NCBI RefSeq assembly: GCF_900100275.1
Contig: NZ_FNET01000025.1
Location: 44,515-108,514, forward strand
Length of the DNA stretch: 64,000 nt
Direction of reading: 5' to 3'
DNA from: Lentzea albidocapillata subsp. violacea
GTDB lineage: Bacteria; Actinomycetota; Actinomycetes; Mycobacteriales; Pseudonocardiaceae
Shown: positions 43,199 to 52,349 of the stretch, in pieces
Layout of the letters: every line of letters begins with the position of its first letter
Position numbering within the stretch: position 1 is the stretch's first letter
Made by a program: the position numbers and the translations under genes
The notes under the pieces: generated by a model
Seen by the model: the letters and a program-made list of their open reading frames with translations, nothing else
What the model was told of the DNA's origin: nothing
The model's database searches: none

Positions 43199-43357
43199 GT
43201 CTCTCGCTCGGTCGAGCTGTTCCACCGGGTGAACGAACAGGACTTCAAAACCTGCGAGCGATATCGGCCCGCGCATGGTGAAGTGGTGGTGCTCCCGGAG
43301 CACCACATCGGCGGTTTCCACGGCTGGCTCGTCCAGAAACTCGAATCAGCCGACTAG
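43199..43357 (+). pseudogene. C-terminal remnant of a Rieske oxygenase alpha subunit
   Basis: Directly after the sarcosine oxidase stop, one frame reads VELFHRVNEQDFKTCERYRP and then VVVLPEHHIGGFHGWL before a stop. The V-N-x-Q-D-F-x3-C-E-R segment and the E-H-H-I-x2-F-H-x-W tail match the extreme C-terminus of ring-hydroxylating/betaine-demethylating Rieske oxygenase alpha subunits. A few residues between the two blocks are missing. There is no start codon with a ribosome site and no Rieske or mononuclear-iron domain, so it is a remnant. It lies in the locus that lacks a glycine-betaine oxygenase. Confidence 0.65.
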
Positions 43358-43400
43358 GGGATCGACTCGTCACCCGTGCACGCGAAAGCTTGCACTGGTG

Positions 43401-43676
43401 ATGGAGCAGACCGACTTCCTGTTCCCGGACGGGGAACACGAGCACTTGCGCCGCATCCGGCTGCTGGCCGAGCGCGCGGAACGGACGGCACACGACAGGT
43501 CCAACTTCGTCGGACCACCGCCGTCGCAGGAGCACCTCGACATCCTCGCGGAGATCAAGAAGCTGACCGCCGAGATGACCGCGGCCGCCACGACGCCTGC
43601 GAAAGCCAGACGGGCCGAGACGTTGCCCCGGCCCGCCAGACCCGTGGACGACCTCGTCGTCCCCGGGAAGATGTGA
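43401..43676 (+). CDS. Hypothetical 91-residue protein
   Basis: Starts MEQTDFLFPDGEHEHLRRIR, and a GTG one codon upstream is an alternative. The sequence is charged and helical, with a probable coiled coil (EHLDILAEIKKLTAEMTAAA) and an Ala/Pro/Arg-rich tail. No signal or membrane segment. It ends 3 nt before the convergent secA2 stop. GC-rich third positions support coding, but there is no clear ribosome site and the family is not recognised. Confidence 0.55.
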   Translation: MEQTDFLFPDGEHEHLRRIRLLAERAERTAHDRSNFVGPPPSQEHLDILAEIKKLTAEMTAAATTPAKARRAETLPRPARPVDDLVVPGKM

Positions 43677-43679
43677 CCG

Positions 43680-45965
43680 TCAGCGGCGCTGCCCGCGGAC
43701 CATCTTGACGAGACCCTTCATCGACTCCTCCAGTCCGGAGCCGAACGGGTTGTCGTGCACCAGGTACGTCCACGTCGAGCTCGGGCGCTTCACCCCGGCG
43801 TCGGCGAGGTCGTAGCCGTCGTCGGTGATCTTGGCCGCCTCGTACTTCTCCGCGGTGCGCTCCCACGACTCCGGCACGATCTTGTTGAACGCCGGGATGG
43901 CCTCGCGGTGGAACTCGTCCAGCGGGTTCTGCCGGGCCAGCGCGCGCAGGTGGATGCCCTCGCGCAGGTCCGACAGGAACGTCAGGTGGTGCGTCCACAG
44001 GTCGTCGAGGAAGAACAGCGTGATCTTGCGGGCGGCGTCGGCGGCCACCTCGCCGGACACGCCCTCCTTCTCGCCGACCTTCTCGAACGCCGCGTCGGTG
44101 CGCAGCACGACGTCGCGGTGCTTGAGCAGAAGGTCGCGCTGGTGCTCGATCAGCTTGTTGTAGCGCCAGGTGTTGCGGTGGATCTCCAGGTTCACACCCT
44201 CGGCCACGCGCTGGGCGTGCTCGAAGGTGTGCAGCAGACCCTTGTCGTGCACCCGCCCGTCGTTGTCCACTTCGGACGGGTCCTCGGCGTCCGGCGCGTA
44301 CTGGGTGATCAGCTCGTCCTGCATGGACGAGAAGAACACCGAGCCGCCGGGGTCGCCCTGACGCCCCGCGCGGCCGCGCAGCTGGTCGTCCAGGCGTGAC
44401 GACGAGTGGCGCCCGGAGCCGATCACGTACAGGCCGCCGAGCTCGGCGATCCGGTCGTGGTCCTCGCCCTCGTGGCCACCGAGCCGGATGTCCGTACCGC
44501 GACCGGCCATCTGGGTCGAGACCGTGATGCGCTGGTAGGAACCGGCGTCCGCGATGATCGACGCCTCCTCGGCGTCGTTCTTCGCGTTGAGCACCACGCA
44601 CTCGATGCCGGCGGCGCGCAGCTTGGAGGAGATCCGCTCCGACTCGGCGACGTCGAGCGTGCCGACGAGGATCGGGCGACCGGTCTCGTGCACGGTCTTG
44701 ATCTCCTCGACGATCGCCTCCTCCTTCTGCTCCAGCGTCGCGTAGAGGCGGAAGTGCTCGTCCTCGCGGATGTTCTCCTTGTTCGGCGGGATCACGAGCA
44801 CTTCCAGCTCGTAGAACTCCCGCAGCGTCTCGGCGACGGCCACGGCGGTACCGGTCATGCCGCAGCGCGTCGGGTAGCGCGACAGCAGCGCCTGCACCGT
44901 CATCGAGTCGAGGATCTCGCCCGACTCGGTCGTCTGGACGTTCTCCTTGGCCTCGACCGCGGCCTGCAGGCCGTCCGGCCACCGCTGCAGCTTCGCGACA
45001 CGGCCACGCGTGTCGTTGATCAGGTGCACCTTGCCGTCACGCACGATGTAGTCGACGTCGCGGTGCAGCAGCACCTGCGCGTGCAGCGCCACGTTCACCT
45101 TCGACAGCGTGGACGTGACGTGCTCCTGCGAGTACAGGTCGATCTCGCCGAGCGCCCGCTCGACGGCCTCGGAACCCGCACCCGTGAGGAAGACGTTGCG
45201 CTCCTCGTCGTCGATCTCGTAGTGCAGGTTCTGCCGCAGCCGCTTCACCAGGTCCGCGATGACCGGGTCGGCCGCCTCCGAGCTGGTCGAGCCGGCGAGC
45301 ACCAGCGGTACGCGGGCCTCGTCGACGAGCACCGAGTCGGCCTCGTCGATGAGCGCGACCTCCGGCTCCGGCACGATCTCGTCGTCGGCGCTCGTGACGA
45401 TCCGGTCCCGCAGGATGTCGAACCCGATCTCGCTGACCGGCGCGTACGTGACCTCGCACTGGTAGGCCTCGCGGCGCTCCTCGGCCTTCGAGCTGCCGTT
45501 GATCCAGCCCACGGTGACGCCCAGCAGGCGGTACAGCGGGCCCATCCAGTCCGCGTCGCGCTGGGCGAGGTAGTCGTTGACGCTGACCACGTGGACGCGC
45601 TTGCCCTTGATCGCGAACCCGGCCGCGGCCATGGCGCCCGCGAGCGTCTTGCCCTCACCGGTCGCCATCTCGACGACGAGCCCGCTGAGCATGCCGAGCG
45701 CACCCAGCACCTGCACGTCGAACGGACGCTGCCCGATGGCTCGCTCGGCGGCCTCCCGCGTGAGGGCCACGAGCTCGGTGTCCGTGCTCTCCCCGCGCAG
45801 CTTCTTGGCGTGGGCCGTCAGCTCTTCGTCGCTGAACGCCTTGAACGCGTCCGCGTGTTTTTCCACGTCCGCGAGCATTGCCTGGAACGGGGCGAGGTCG
45901 ATCGAGCCGGGTTTCTGCGCGAACCTGCGCATCCGCTGCTTGAAGCGCGCCATGAGAGTGGTCAC
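43680..45965 (-). CDS. secA2: Accessory preprotein translocase ATPase SecA2
   Basis: A 761-residue SecA. Nucleotide-binding domain I has EMATGEGKTLAGAMAAAG and LIDEADSVLVDEARVPLVLA; domain II has MAGRGTDIRLGGHEGEDHDR and QLRGRAGRQGDPGGSVFFSS. The protein stops shortly after the helical scaffold/wing region and lacks the C-terminal linker and zinc-binding tail of housekeeping SecA1, as expected for SecA2. SecA2 exports a limited set of proteins in actinobacteria. GTG start. A hairpin separates it from the MHS transporter gene upstream, so it probably has its own promoter. Confidence 0.9.
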   Translation of the reverse strand: MTTLMARFKQRMRRFAQKPGSIDLAPFQAMLADVEKHADAFKAFSDEELTAHAKKLRGESTDTELVALTREAAERAIGQRPFDVQVLGALGMLSGLVVEMATGEGKTLAGAMAAAGFAIKGKRVHVVSVNDYLAQRDADWMGPLYRLLGVTVGWINGSSKAEERREAYQCEVTYAPVSEIGFDILRDRIVTSADDEIVPEPEVALIDEADSVLVDEARVPLVLAGSTSSEAADPVIADLVKRLRQNLHYEIDDEERNVFLTGAGSEAVERALGEIDLYSQEHVTSTLSKVNVALHAQVLLHRDVDYIVRDGKVHLINDTRGRVAKLQRWPDGLQAAVEAKENVQTTESGEILDSMTVQALLSRYPTRCGMTGTAVAVAETLREFYELEVLVIPPNKENIREDEHFRLYATLEQKEEAIVEEIKTVHETGRPILVGTLDVAESERISSKLRAAGIECVVLNAKNDAEEASIIADAGSYQRITVSTQMAGRGTDIRLGGHEGEDHDRIAELGGLYVIGSGRHSSSRLDDQLRGRAGRQGDPGGSVFFSSMQDELITQYAPDAEDPSEVDNDGRVHDKGLLHTFEHAQRVAEGVNLEIHRNTWRYNKLIEHQRDLLLKHRDVVLRTDAAFEKVGEKEGVSGEVAADAARKITLFFLDDLWTHHLTFLSDLREGIHLRALARQNPLDEFHREAIPAFNKIVPESWERTAEKYEAAKITDDGYDLADAGVKRPSSTWTYLVHDNPFGSGLEESMKGLVKMVRGQRR

Positions 45966-46012
45966 GACGCGCCAACGTACGGCATCGGCTCCAGGTTCCG
46001 CAGAGGTCTTGA

Positions 46013-46053
46013 CTGTGAAGGCCCGATTTGTCCGTTAGATCAGGCCTTCACAG
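46013..46053. terminator. Hairpin between MHS transporter and secA2
   Basis: A perfect 11-bp inverted repeat, CTGTGAAGGCC / GGCCTTCACAG, around a 19-nt loop. It lies just after the transporter gene and before secA2, both on the minus strand. Probably a transcription terminator; the long loop could also make it a protein-binding site. Confidence 0.6.
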
Positions 46054-46060
46054 CCTCTGA

Positions 46061-47362
46061 TCAGGCCCGTTCCGGCCGGTGCGTCTCCGGCAGCCTGAAC
46101 ACCGACACCAACGTGAACAGGCCCATGACCAGCAGGAACGCCGACACGGACAGCGAGGTCCCGGTCGCGCCCAGCAGCGCCGTCATGACGAACGGTGTGC
46201 CGCCGCTGACCAGGATCGACGCCAGTTGGTACGCGAGAGAAGCACCCGAGTACCGGACATGCGCCTCGAACAGTTCACCCAGGTAGGCGGCGATCGGCCC
46301 GTACACGAGAGAGGACGCGATGCCTCCGACCGTGTTCGCGACGAACAGCAACAGCAGCGAGGCCGTGTCCACGAGCAGGAAGTACGGGAACGCCCACACG
46401 ATCATGCCGATCGTGCCCGCGATGATCAGCGGACGGCGCCCGAGGCGGTCCGACGCGTGTCCGGCCCAGAGGATGACCGGGATGCTCACGAGGGACGACA
46501 GCATGCTGACGACCAGCACCGACTCGCGGGCCAGGCCGAGCGTGGTGGTCGCGTAGGACAGGACGCCCGCGATCGACACGTAGAAGATCGCGTTGGACGC
46601 GAACATCAGGCCGGCGCCGAGCAGGATCGGCTTGCGGTGGGTCCGCAGAGCCTCCTTCAGCGGTGCCTGCGCCACGACCGGTCCCGACGCACGGCGTTGC
46701 TGCAGCTCACGGAAGACCGGGCTGTCCTCGACCTTGAGCTGGATGAACAGCACCACCGGGAAGAGGAGCGCGCTCGCGAGGAACGGCACGCGCCAGCCCC
46801 ACGAGGCGAACGCCTCAGGCGAGAGAGACGTCGTGGCGCTGATGAAGGCGACGTTGCCCAGCAGCACGCCGATCGGAACGCCGGCCTGCCCGAACGTGCC
46901 CGCGAAACCGCGCTTCTTCGGCCCCGCAGTCTCGGTCAGCAGCAGGACCACACCGCCCCACTGCCCACCGACCGCGATGCCCTGCAGGAAGCGCAGCAGC
47001 ACCAGCAGGATCGGCGCGCCGACGCCGATGGACGCCGTCGTGGGCAGCAGGCCGATGAGGAACGTCGCCGCCGCCATCAGCCCGAGGCAGACGACCAGTG
47101 CCGGCTTGCGGCCGACCTTGTCGCCGAAGTGCCCGAAGACCAGGCCGCCGATCGGGCGCGCGATGAAGCCCGCCCAGAACGTGCTGAACGACAGGAGCAA
47201 CGCCACGATCGGCGTCGCCTCGGGGAAGAACAGTTTCGGGAACACCAATGCCGCGGCGGTCGCGTAGATGAAGAAGTCGTACCACTCGAGACTCGAACCG
47301 ACGAGCCCGGCTGCCATGAGCCGACGTAAGGTCTTCTGTTCCGCAGGGGCGACGCTGACCAC
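46061..47362 (-). CDS. MHS-family MFS transporter
   Basis: A 433-residue membrane transporter with N-terminus LVGSSLEWYDFFIYATAAAL and FGHFGDKVGRKPALVVCLGL, typical of metabolite:H+ symporters related to ProP and ShiA. About 12 helices are predicted. GTG start with GGAG 5 nt upstream, 9 nt after the acyl-CoA carboxylase gene, so the two are probably co-transcribed from the CTAAGC-type operator. A substrate linked to the carboxylase, such as a carboxylic acid, is a guess. Similar to the transporter at 30.0 kb but not a recent duplicate. Confidence 0.85.
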   Translation of the reverse strand: MVSVAPAEQKTLRRLMAAGLVGSSLEWYDFFIYATAAALVFPKLFFPEATPIVALLLSFSTFWAGFIARPIGGLVFGHFGDKVGRKPALVVCLGLMAAATFLIGLLPTTASIGVGAPILLVLLRFLQGIAVGGQWGGVVLLLTETAGPKKRGFAGTFGQAGVPIGVLLGNVAFISATTSLSPEAFASWGWRVPFLASALLFPVVLFIQLKVEDSPVFRELQQRRASGPVVAQAPLKEALRTHRKPILLGAGLMFASNAIFYVSIAGVLSYATTTLGLARESVLVVSMLSSLVSIPVILWAGHASDRLGRRPLIIAGTIGMIVWAFPYFLLVDTASLLLLFVANTVGGIASSLVYGPIAAYLGELFEAHVRYSGASLAYQLASILVSGGTPFVMTALLGATGTSLSVSAFLLVMGLFTLVSVFRLPETHRPERA

Positions 47363-47371
47363 GGATTCTCC

Positions 47372-50300
47372 TCACCACGTGTCGATGAACGGGCGTTTCT
47401 TCCCTTGTGAGCGGGAAGTTGCGGGGGCCAGCGCCGTGGCGATCCAGCGGCGCGTGTCGGCCGGGTCGATCACGTCGTCGATCTCGAAGACCGAGGCGAC
47501 GTTGAGGGCTTTGCCGTGCTCGTAGGCCATCGCGACCATCTGGTCGTAGCGCTGCCTGCGCTCGTCCGGGTCCGCGATCGCGTCGAGCTCTTTGCGGAAG
47601 CCGAGTTTGATGGCGCCTTCGAGGCCCATCGGGCCGAACTCGCCGGTGGGCCACGAGATCGCGAACTGCGGCACCTTCAGGCTGCCCGCCGCCATGGCCT
47701 GCGCGCCGAGGCCGTACGCCTTGCGCAGGATCACGAGTCCGAAAGGGACGGTGAGGTTGGCGCCCGTCACGACCATGCGGGTGAGGTGGCGGACGGTGGC
47801 GGTCCGTTCGGCGTCGGGGCCGACCATGAACCCCGGGGTGTCGCACAGCGAGACGACCGGGATGTCGAACGCGTCGGCCAGCTGCAGGAAGCGGGCGCAC
47901 TTGTCGGCGGCGTCGGCGTCGATCGCCCCGCCGAGGACGTTCGGGTCGTTGGCGATCAGGGCAATGGGGCGGCCTTCGATCCGGACCAGTGCGGTGACGA
48001 TCGCCTTGCCGAAGCCCTGGCGGAGTTCGAGGACGCTGCCGGTGTCGGCGAGGGTGGTGATGAGCGCGCGGATGTTGTAGGCGCGCAGGCGGTTCTCGGG
48101 GACGGCGTGGCGGAGGAGGCGCTGGTCCGCGCAGTTCCACGATCCGAAATTGTCGGTGCTGTCTGGGAGAATTGTTTTTAGGGGTTCCCCCGAGGGCGCG
48201 GGCGAAGGCTGCGCATTCGGCGAGGGGACGCCTGCGGGAGCCTGGAAGTACGAGAGGTACTGCTTCGCGACAGCGACCGCGTCCTCCTCCGACCCCACCG
48301 CGATGTCCACCACGCCGTTGGGCACCTGCACGTCCAACGGACCGATGTCCTCGGGCCGGAACGCACCGAGCCCACCGCCCTCGATCATCGCCGGGCCGCC
48401 CATGCCGATGTTCGCGCCCTCGACCGCGATGATCACGTCGCACGTGCCCAGCAGCACCGCGTTGCCCGCGAAGCACCGCCCCGCCACCACGCCGACCAAC
48501 GGCACCTGCCCGCTCAGCCGCGCGAACGCGTGGAACGAGCCGCAGTCCAGGCCGCTGACCATGCTGTGGTCGGTGTCGCCGGGCCGTCCGCCGCCGCCCT
48601 CGGCGAACAGCACCACCGGCAGGTTCTCCTGCTGTGCCAGGGCGAACAGCCGGTCCTTCTTCTGATGGTTGCGCAGGCCCTGAGTGCCGGCCAGCACGGC
48701 GTAGTCGTAGGACATCGCCACGACCCGTTGGCCGTTCACGATGCCGATGCCGGCCACCATGCCGTCGGCGGGCGTGCGTTCGACCAGGTCCTCAAGCGAT
48801 CGGCGCCGGCGTTGGGCGGCGATCGCGAGGCCGCCGTACTCGACGAAGGAAGTGCAGAGATCCGCGATGTTCTCGCGGGCGGTCCGCCCACCCCGGCGAG
48901 CGACGGCCCCGGGGCGGTCGAAGTCGTGGCGCGCCAGCACTTCCGCCAGATCCGGCCGGACGTGCTCCGGATCCACCTCGGCAACGTCCTCATCGGACTC
49001 GCCGGCACCGGTCGCCAGCACCTGGCCCTCGGTCACGGTGTCGCCCACCGACACCAGCACGTCGCCGGACACCCGTACGACGTGCTGCATCTTCATCGCT
49101 TCCAGCACGACGGCACCGGGGTCGACGGCGACCACCGTGCCGGCCAGCGGCGCCCGCATGCCCGGCACCGGCTCCTCGACCACGAAGTCCGTGGTCGCAC
49201 CGACGATGTCCTGGTCCAGCAGGGTATGAAGGAACTCCAGGTTCGTCGCGACGCCCTCGACCCGGAACTCGCGCAACGCGCGCCGCGCCCGGTTCAGGGC
49301 TACGTCCAGGTCCTCGCCGTGCACCACGAGCTTCGCGAGCAGCCCGTCGTACCGCGTGCCGACCCGGTAGCCGACGTACCCGTGCGTGTCGACGCGGACG
49401 CCCGGCCCGGCGGGCAGCCCGAACGACGACAGCACGCCGCCCGAGGTCTGGTTCACGCGCACCTGCACGGCCGCGCCGCGGTCGTGGGGCGTGAAGTCCA
49501 CGTCGCCGCCCCAGGCGAGCAGCAGCTGGGTGCGCACCAGGTCCACTCCGGACACCATCTCGGTGACCGTGTGCTCGACCTGCAGCCGCGGGTTGACCTC
49601 CAGGAACGCGAACGAGTCCCCGGACACCAGGAACTCGACGGTGCCGACGCCCTGGTAGTCCACGGCCGAGGCGATTGCCATGGCCGATGAGTGCAGAGCC
49701 TTGCGCAGCAACGAGTCCAGCAGGGGAGCGGGCGCGATCTCCACGACCTTCTGGTGCCGCAGCTGCAGCGAGCAGTCGCGGTCGCCGATCACCGAGGTGC
49801 CGACGAGCTGCACCTCGATGTGCCGGGCGGAGGGCATCAGCCGTTCGAGGTAGACATCGCCCACCCCGAACGCCGCCAGCGCCTCCGCCCGGCACGCCTC
49901 GACGGCGCTGTCGAGCTCCGAAGGGCTGTGCACCGCCCGCATGCCCTTGCCGCCACCCCCGGCGACCGCCTTCACCATCACCGGGAACTCGCCGGGCGCA
50001 GCCTCCAGCACCGGAATCCCCAGCGACGCCGCCAGTTCCCGTGCTCGCCGCTTGTCACCGAGCAGTTCCAGAACGTCAGCGGACGGCCCGACGAACGTCA
50101 GCCCGCGCTCCGAACACGCCCGAGCGAACGCGGCGTTCTCGGACAGGAATCCCCACCCCGGATGCACGGCCTGACACCCCTCGGCCGCGTCCAGTAGCTG
50201 ATCCACGTCGAGGTACGGCGACGGCCCACGCAGCGCCACCGCACGGTCCGCGAGCGTCACGTGGAGCGAGGAAGCGTCGTCCTCCGCATACACCGCCACG

Positions 50301-50374
50301 GTGCGTATCCCCAGGTCAGCGGCCGCGCGCAGAACGCGGACAGCCACCTCACCCCGGTTGGCGACGAGCAGCAC
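47372..50374 (-). CDS. Single-chain biotin-dependent acyl-CoA carboxylase
   Basis: A 1000-residue fusion. Biotin carboxylase spans about 1-395 (VLLVANRGEVAVRVLRAAAD, VKAVAGGGGKGMRAV, EVNPRLQVEHTVTE). The biotinyl domain near 400-460 has VLEAMKMQH, with biotin on the lysine. A two-part carboxyltransferase spans about 490-1000 (VEGANIGMGGPAMIEGGG, DTPGFMVGPDAERTATVRH). A Pro/Ser-rich linker (VPSPNAQPSPAPSGEP) separates the two carboxyltransferase halves. The order matches single-chain long-chain acyl-CoA carboxylases. GTG 50374 was chosen because AGGAGG lies 6 nt upstream; the operator overlaps this ribosome site. Substrate chain length is not known. Confidence 0.9.
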   Translation of the reverse strand: MLLVANRGEVAVRVLRAAADLGIRTVAVYAEDDASSLHVTLADRAVALRGPSPYLDVDQLLDAAEGCQAVHPGWGFLSENAAFARACSERGLTFVGPSADVLELLGDKRRARELAASLGIPVLEAAPGEFPVMVKAVAGGGGKGMRAVHSPSELDSAVEACRAEALAAFGVGDVYLERLMPSARHIEVQLVGTSVIGDRDCSLQLRHQKVVEIAPAPLLDSLLRKALHSSAMAIASAVDYQGVGTVEFLVSGDSFAFLEVNPRLQVEHTVTEMVSGVDLVRTQLLLAWGGDVDFTPHDRGAAVQVRVNQTSGGVLSSFGLPAGPGVRVDTHGYVGYRVGTRYDGLLAKLVVHGEDLDVALNRARRALREFRVEGVATNLEFLHTLLDQDIVGATTDFVVEEPVPGMRAPLAGTVVAVDPGAVVLEAMKMQHVVRVSGDVLVSVGDTVTEGQVLATGAGESDEDVAEVDPEHVRPDLAEVLARHDFDRPGAVARRGGRTARENIADLCTSFVEYGGLAIAAQRRRRSLEDLVERTPADGMVAGIGIVNGQRVVAMSYDYAVLAGTQGLRNHQKKDRLFALAQQENLPVVLFAEGGGGRPGDTDHSMVSGLDCGSFHAFARLSGQVPLVGVVAGRCFAGNAVLLGTCDVIIAVEGANIGMGGPAMIEGGGLGAFRPEDIGPLDVQVPNGVVDIAVGSEEDAVAVAKQYLSYFQAPAGVPSPNAQPSPAPSGEPLKTILPDSTDNFGSWNCADQRLLRHAVPENRLRAYNIRALITTLADTGSVLELRQGFGKAIVTALVRIEGRPIALIANDPNVLGGAIDADAADKCARFLQLADAFDIPVVSLCDTPGFMVGPDAERTATVRHLTRMVVTGANLTVPFGLVILRKAYGLGAQAMAAGSLKVPQFAISWPTGEFGPMGLEGAIKLGFRKELDAIADPDERRQRYDQMVAMAYEHGKALNVASVFEIDDVIDPADTRRWIATALAPATSRSQGKKRPFIDTW

Positions 50375-50384
50375 GGGCAACCTC

Positions 50385-50400
50385 CTGAGCGACCGCTTAG
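50385..50400. promoter_or_regulatory. CTAAGC-type TetR operator, carboxylase promoter
   Basis: CTGAGCGACCGCTTAG, a 16-bp near-palindrome 11 nt upstream of the carboxylase GTG, overlapping its ribosome site. It shares CCGCTTAGTA with sites at 52.4 and 61.8 kb. One arm has G for A, so it may be the weaker site. Confidence 0.6.
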
Positions 50401-50552
50401 TATGTGACGGCGGTCGCATGCTGCCATCTGAAGTCAACAGAAGTCCATACGGAACCGATCTGGGGGTTGAGGCGTCAACGGAACACTTCGCCGCAAACGG
50501 GCGATCCAGTTGGCAGACTCCCCGCAAACAGCAAGGGCTTCAGGAGGCCGCA

Positions 50553-51332
50553 GTGGTGTTCAAAAGGATGATGCGCGCGTTCGGCGTGGGCGGGCCGACT
50601 GTCGACACGGTCCTGACCAATCCCAACGTCAGGCCCGGCGAGGTGCTGTCCGGCGAGGTGCGCATCGCAGGCGGCGACCACCCGGCCGAGATCGACCACG
50701 TCACGCTCGCGCTGCTCACCCGCGTCGAGGTCGAGAGCGGCGACAACGAGTACAACACCAACATGGAGTTCCACAAGTTCTCCGTGGGCCAGCGGATCAT
50801 GGCCCAGCCGCACCAGAACCTCTCGCTGCCGTTCCAGGTGCCGGTGCCGTTCGAGTGCCCGCTCAACGTCGTGGGCGGCATGCAGCTCAACGGCATGCAG
50901 CTGGGCCTGCGCACCGAGCTCGAGGTGCGCGGCGCCGTCGACCCCGGTGACCTCGACCCGATCTGGGTGCACCCGCTGGCGTCGCAGGACGCCGTGCTCC
51001 AGGCGTTCGGGCAGATGGGCTTCCGCTTCACCAAGGCGGACAACGAGCGCGGCCGCATCCACGGCGTGCCGCAGCAGCTGCCGTTCTACCAGGAGATCGA
51101 GTTCTACCCGCCGCCCCAGTTCGCGGGCCGCGTCAAGCAGGTCGAACTGACGTTCGTCACCACGCCGGGCGAGCTGCACGTGGTCCTGGAGGCCGACAAG
51201 CGCGCCGGGCTGCTCCGTGCGGGCGGCGACGCGTACGGCCGGTTCGCCATGTCGCACCAGCAGGCCGTCGGCACCGACTGGACCGCGACGATCAACCAGT
51301 GGATGAGCCAGGTCTCCGGCAGCCGCTGGTAG
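50553..51332 (+). CDS. Spo0M-like sporulation-control protein
   Basis: A 259-residue arrestin-like protein of the Spo0M family. It starts VVFKRMMRAFGVGGPTVDTV and continues with LTNPNVRPGEVLSGEVRIAG and IDHVTLALLTRVEVESGD. In Bacillus Spo0M affects sporulation timing; in actinomycetes the family is common and the role is poorly defined. GTG 50553 follows AGGAGG by 5 nt; a second GTG one codon on is possible. Divergent from the carboxylase gene. Confidence 0.88.
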   Translation: MVFKRMMRAFGVGGPTVDTVLTNPNVRPGEVLSGEVRIAGGDHPAEIDHVTLALLTRVEVESGDNEYNTNMEFHKFSVGQRIMAQPHQNLSLPFQVPVPFECPLNVVGGMQLNGMQLGLRTELEVRGAVDPGDLDPIWVHPLASQDAVLQAFGQMGFRFTKADNERGRIHGVPQQLPFYQEIEFYPPPQFAGRVKQVELTFVTTPGELHVVLEADKRAGLLRAGGDAYGRFAMSHQQAVGTDWTATINQWMSQVSGSRW

Positions 51333-51418
51333 TTCTCGAGCTGCGGATCTTGCCGAGTGACGGGATGATTTTCTCCGAGATCCCCGAGTGCATCGGGGTG
51401 TAGCGGGAGGAGGCGACC

Positions 51419-51691
51419 GTGACCATCGAGAGCATCATCGGCGCGCTCATCATCGGCCTGATCCTGGGCTTGCTCGGGAAGCTGTTCGCACCGGGCAAGC
51501 AGGCCATTCCGATCTGGCTGACGCTGCTGGTCGGCATCGCGGCCGCGTTCATCGGGACGTGGATCGCGCGGTTGCTCGGCGTGCAGGACACGCCGGGCAT
51601 CGACTGGATCGAGGTGATCGTCCAGATCGTCGTCGCGGCGATCGGTGTCTCGGTCGTGGCAGGCGTGTACGGCAGGAAGTCGGTCAGGTAG
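51419..51691 (+). CDS. GlsB/YeaQ/YmgE-family membrane protein
   Basis: A 90-residue protein with three hydrophobic segments (IIGALIIGLILGLLGKLF, IPIWLTLLVGIAAAFIGTWI, VIVQIVVAAIGVSVVAGVYG), typical of the transglycosylase-associated GlsB/YeaQ group. These are stress-linked membrane proteins of unknown mechanism. GTG start with a GGAGGAGG ribosome site. Its end overlaps the convergent TetR gene by 8 nt. Confidence 0.85.
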   Translation: MTIESIIGALIIGLILGLLGKLFAPGKQAIPIWLTLLVGIAAAFIGTWIARLLGVQDTPGIDWIEVIVQIVVAAIGVSVVAGVYGRKSVR

Positions 51692-52304
51692 GGCGGACCA
51701 TCCTCAGGACGAGGTCGGCGTACATCGCGCCGATCTCGTCCGGGGTCCGCTTGCCGCTCGGCTGGTACCAGCGCGCGACGTCGATGCACAGCGACAGCAC
51801 GGCCAGGGTCGCGCCCTTGAGGTCGGGGACGTCGAACACGCCCTCCTCGACGCCGTCCGCGATGTAGGACCGCATCCGCTGCTCGATCTGCCGGCGCAGC
51901 TCCGCCACCTCCGCGTGGTGTTCCGGGGAGAGCGCGCCGAGCTCGTACTGCACCACCCGCGCCGTCGTGTGGAACTCCGCGTGCCAGCCCGCGAACGTCG
52001 CCACCGCGTTCCTCAGCCGCTGCACCGCGCCGTCGCCCTGGATGCTCGACAGCAGCGCCAGCGACGTCTCGTGGCCGACGAGCGAGATGTTGAAGAGAAG
52101 CTCTTCTTTGGACCGGTAGTGGATGTACACGGCCGCGGGGGACATTCCGGCCAGCGAAGCGATGTCACGCGTCGTCGTGGCGTGGTATCCCTTGTCTGCG
52201 AACGCCTGGACGGCGGCGATGAGCATCCGGCGGGCGGCGTCCGGGGTCACGGCGCGCCAGGTTTCGTCGAGCAGTGAGAACCCGTCCAGTCCGGTCGTGT
52301 TCAT
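51684..52304 (-). CDS. TetR-family regulator of lipid genes (predicted)
   Basis: A 206-residue repressor with TetR HTH MLIAAVQAFADKGYHATTTR and DIASLAGMSPAAVYIHYRSK, and a C-terminal ligand domain. It is divergent from an acyl-CoA dehydrogenase/thiolase/SDR operon. Two 16-bp CTAAGC palindromes lie in the gap, and related sites stand before the carboxylase gene and the SDR/MaoC operon. It is therefore the best candidate regulator of all three. The ligand, probably an acyl-CoA, is inferred. Confidence 0.85.
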   Translation of the reverse strand: MNTTGLDGFSLLDETWRAVTPDAARRMLIAAVQAFADKGYHATTTRDIASLAGMSPAAVYIHYRSKEELLFNISLVGHETSLALLSSIQGDGAVQRLRNAVATFAGWHAEFHTTARVVQYELGALSPEHHAEVAELRRQIEQRMRSYIADGVEEGVFDVPDLKGATLAVLSLCIDVARWYQPSGKRTPDEIGAMYADLVLRMVRPT

Positions 52305-52349
52305 CGGGCCGCTCCTCGCGTGTTGACAGGTGATGGATCGTACTGCACG

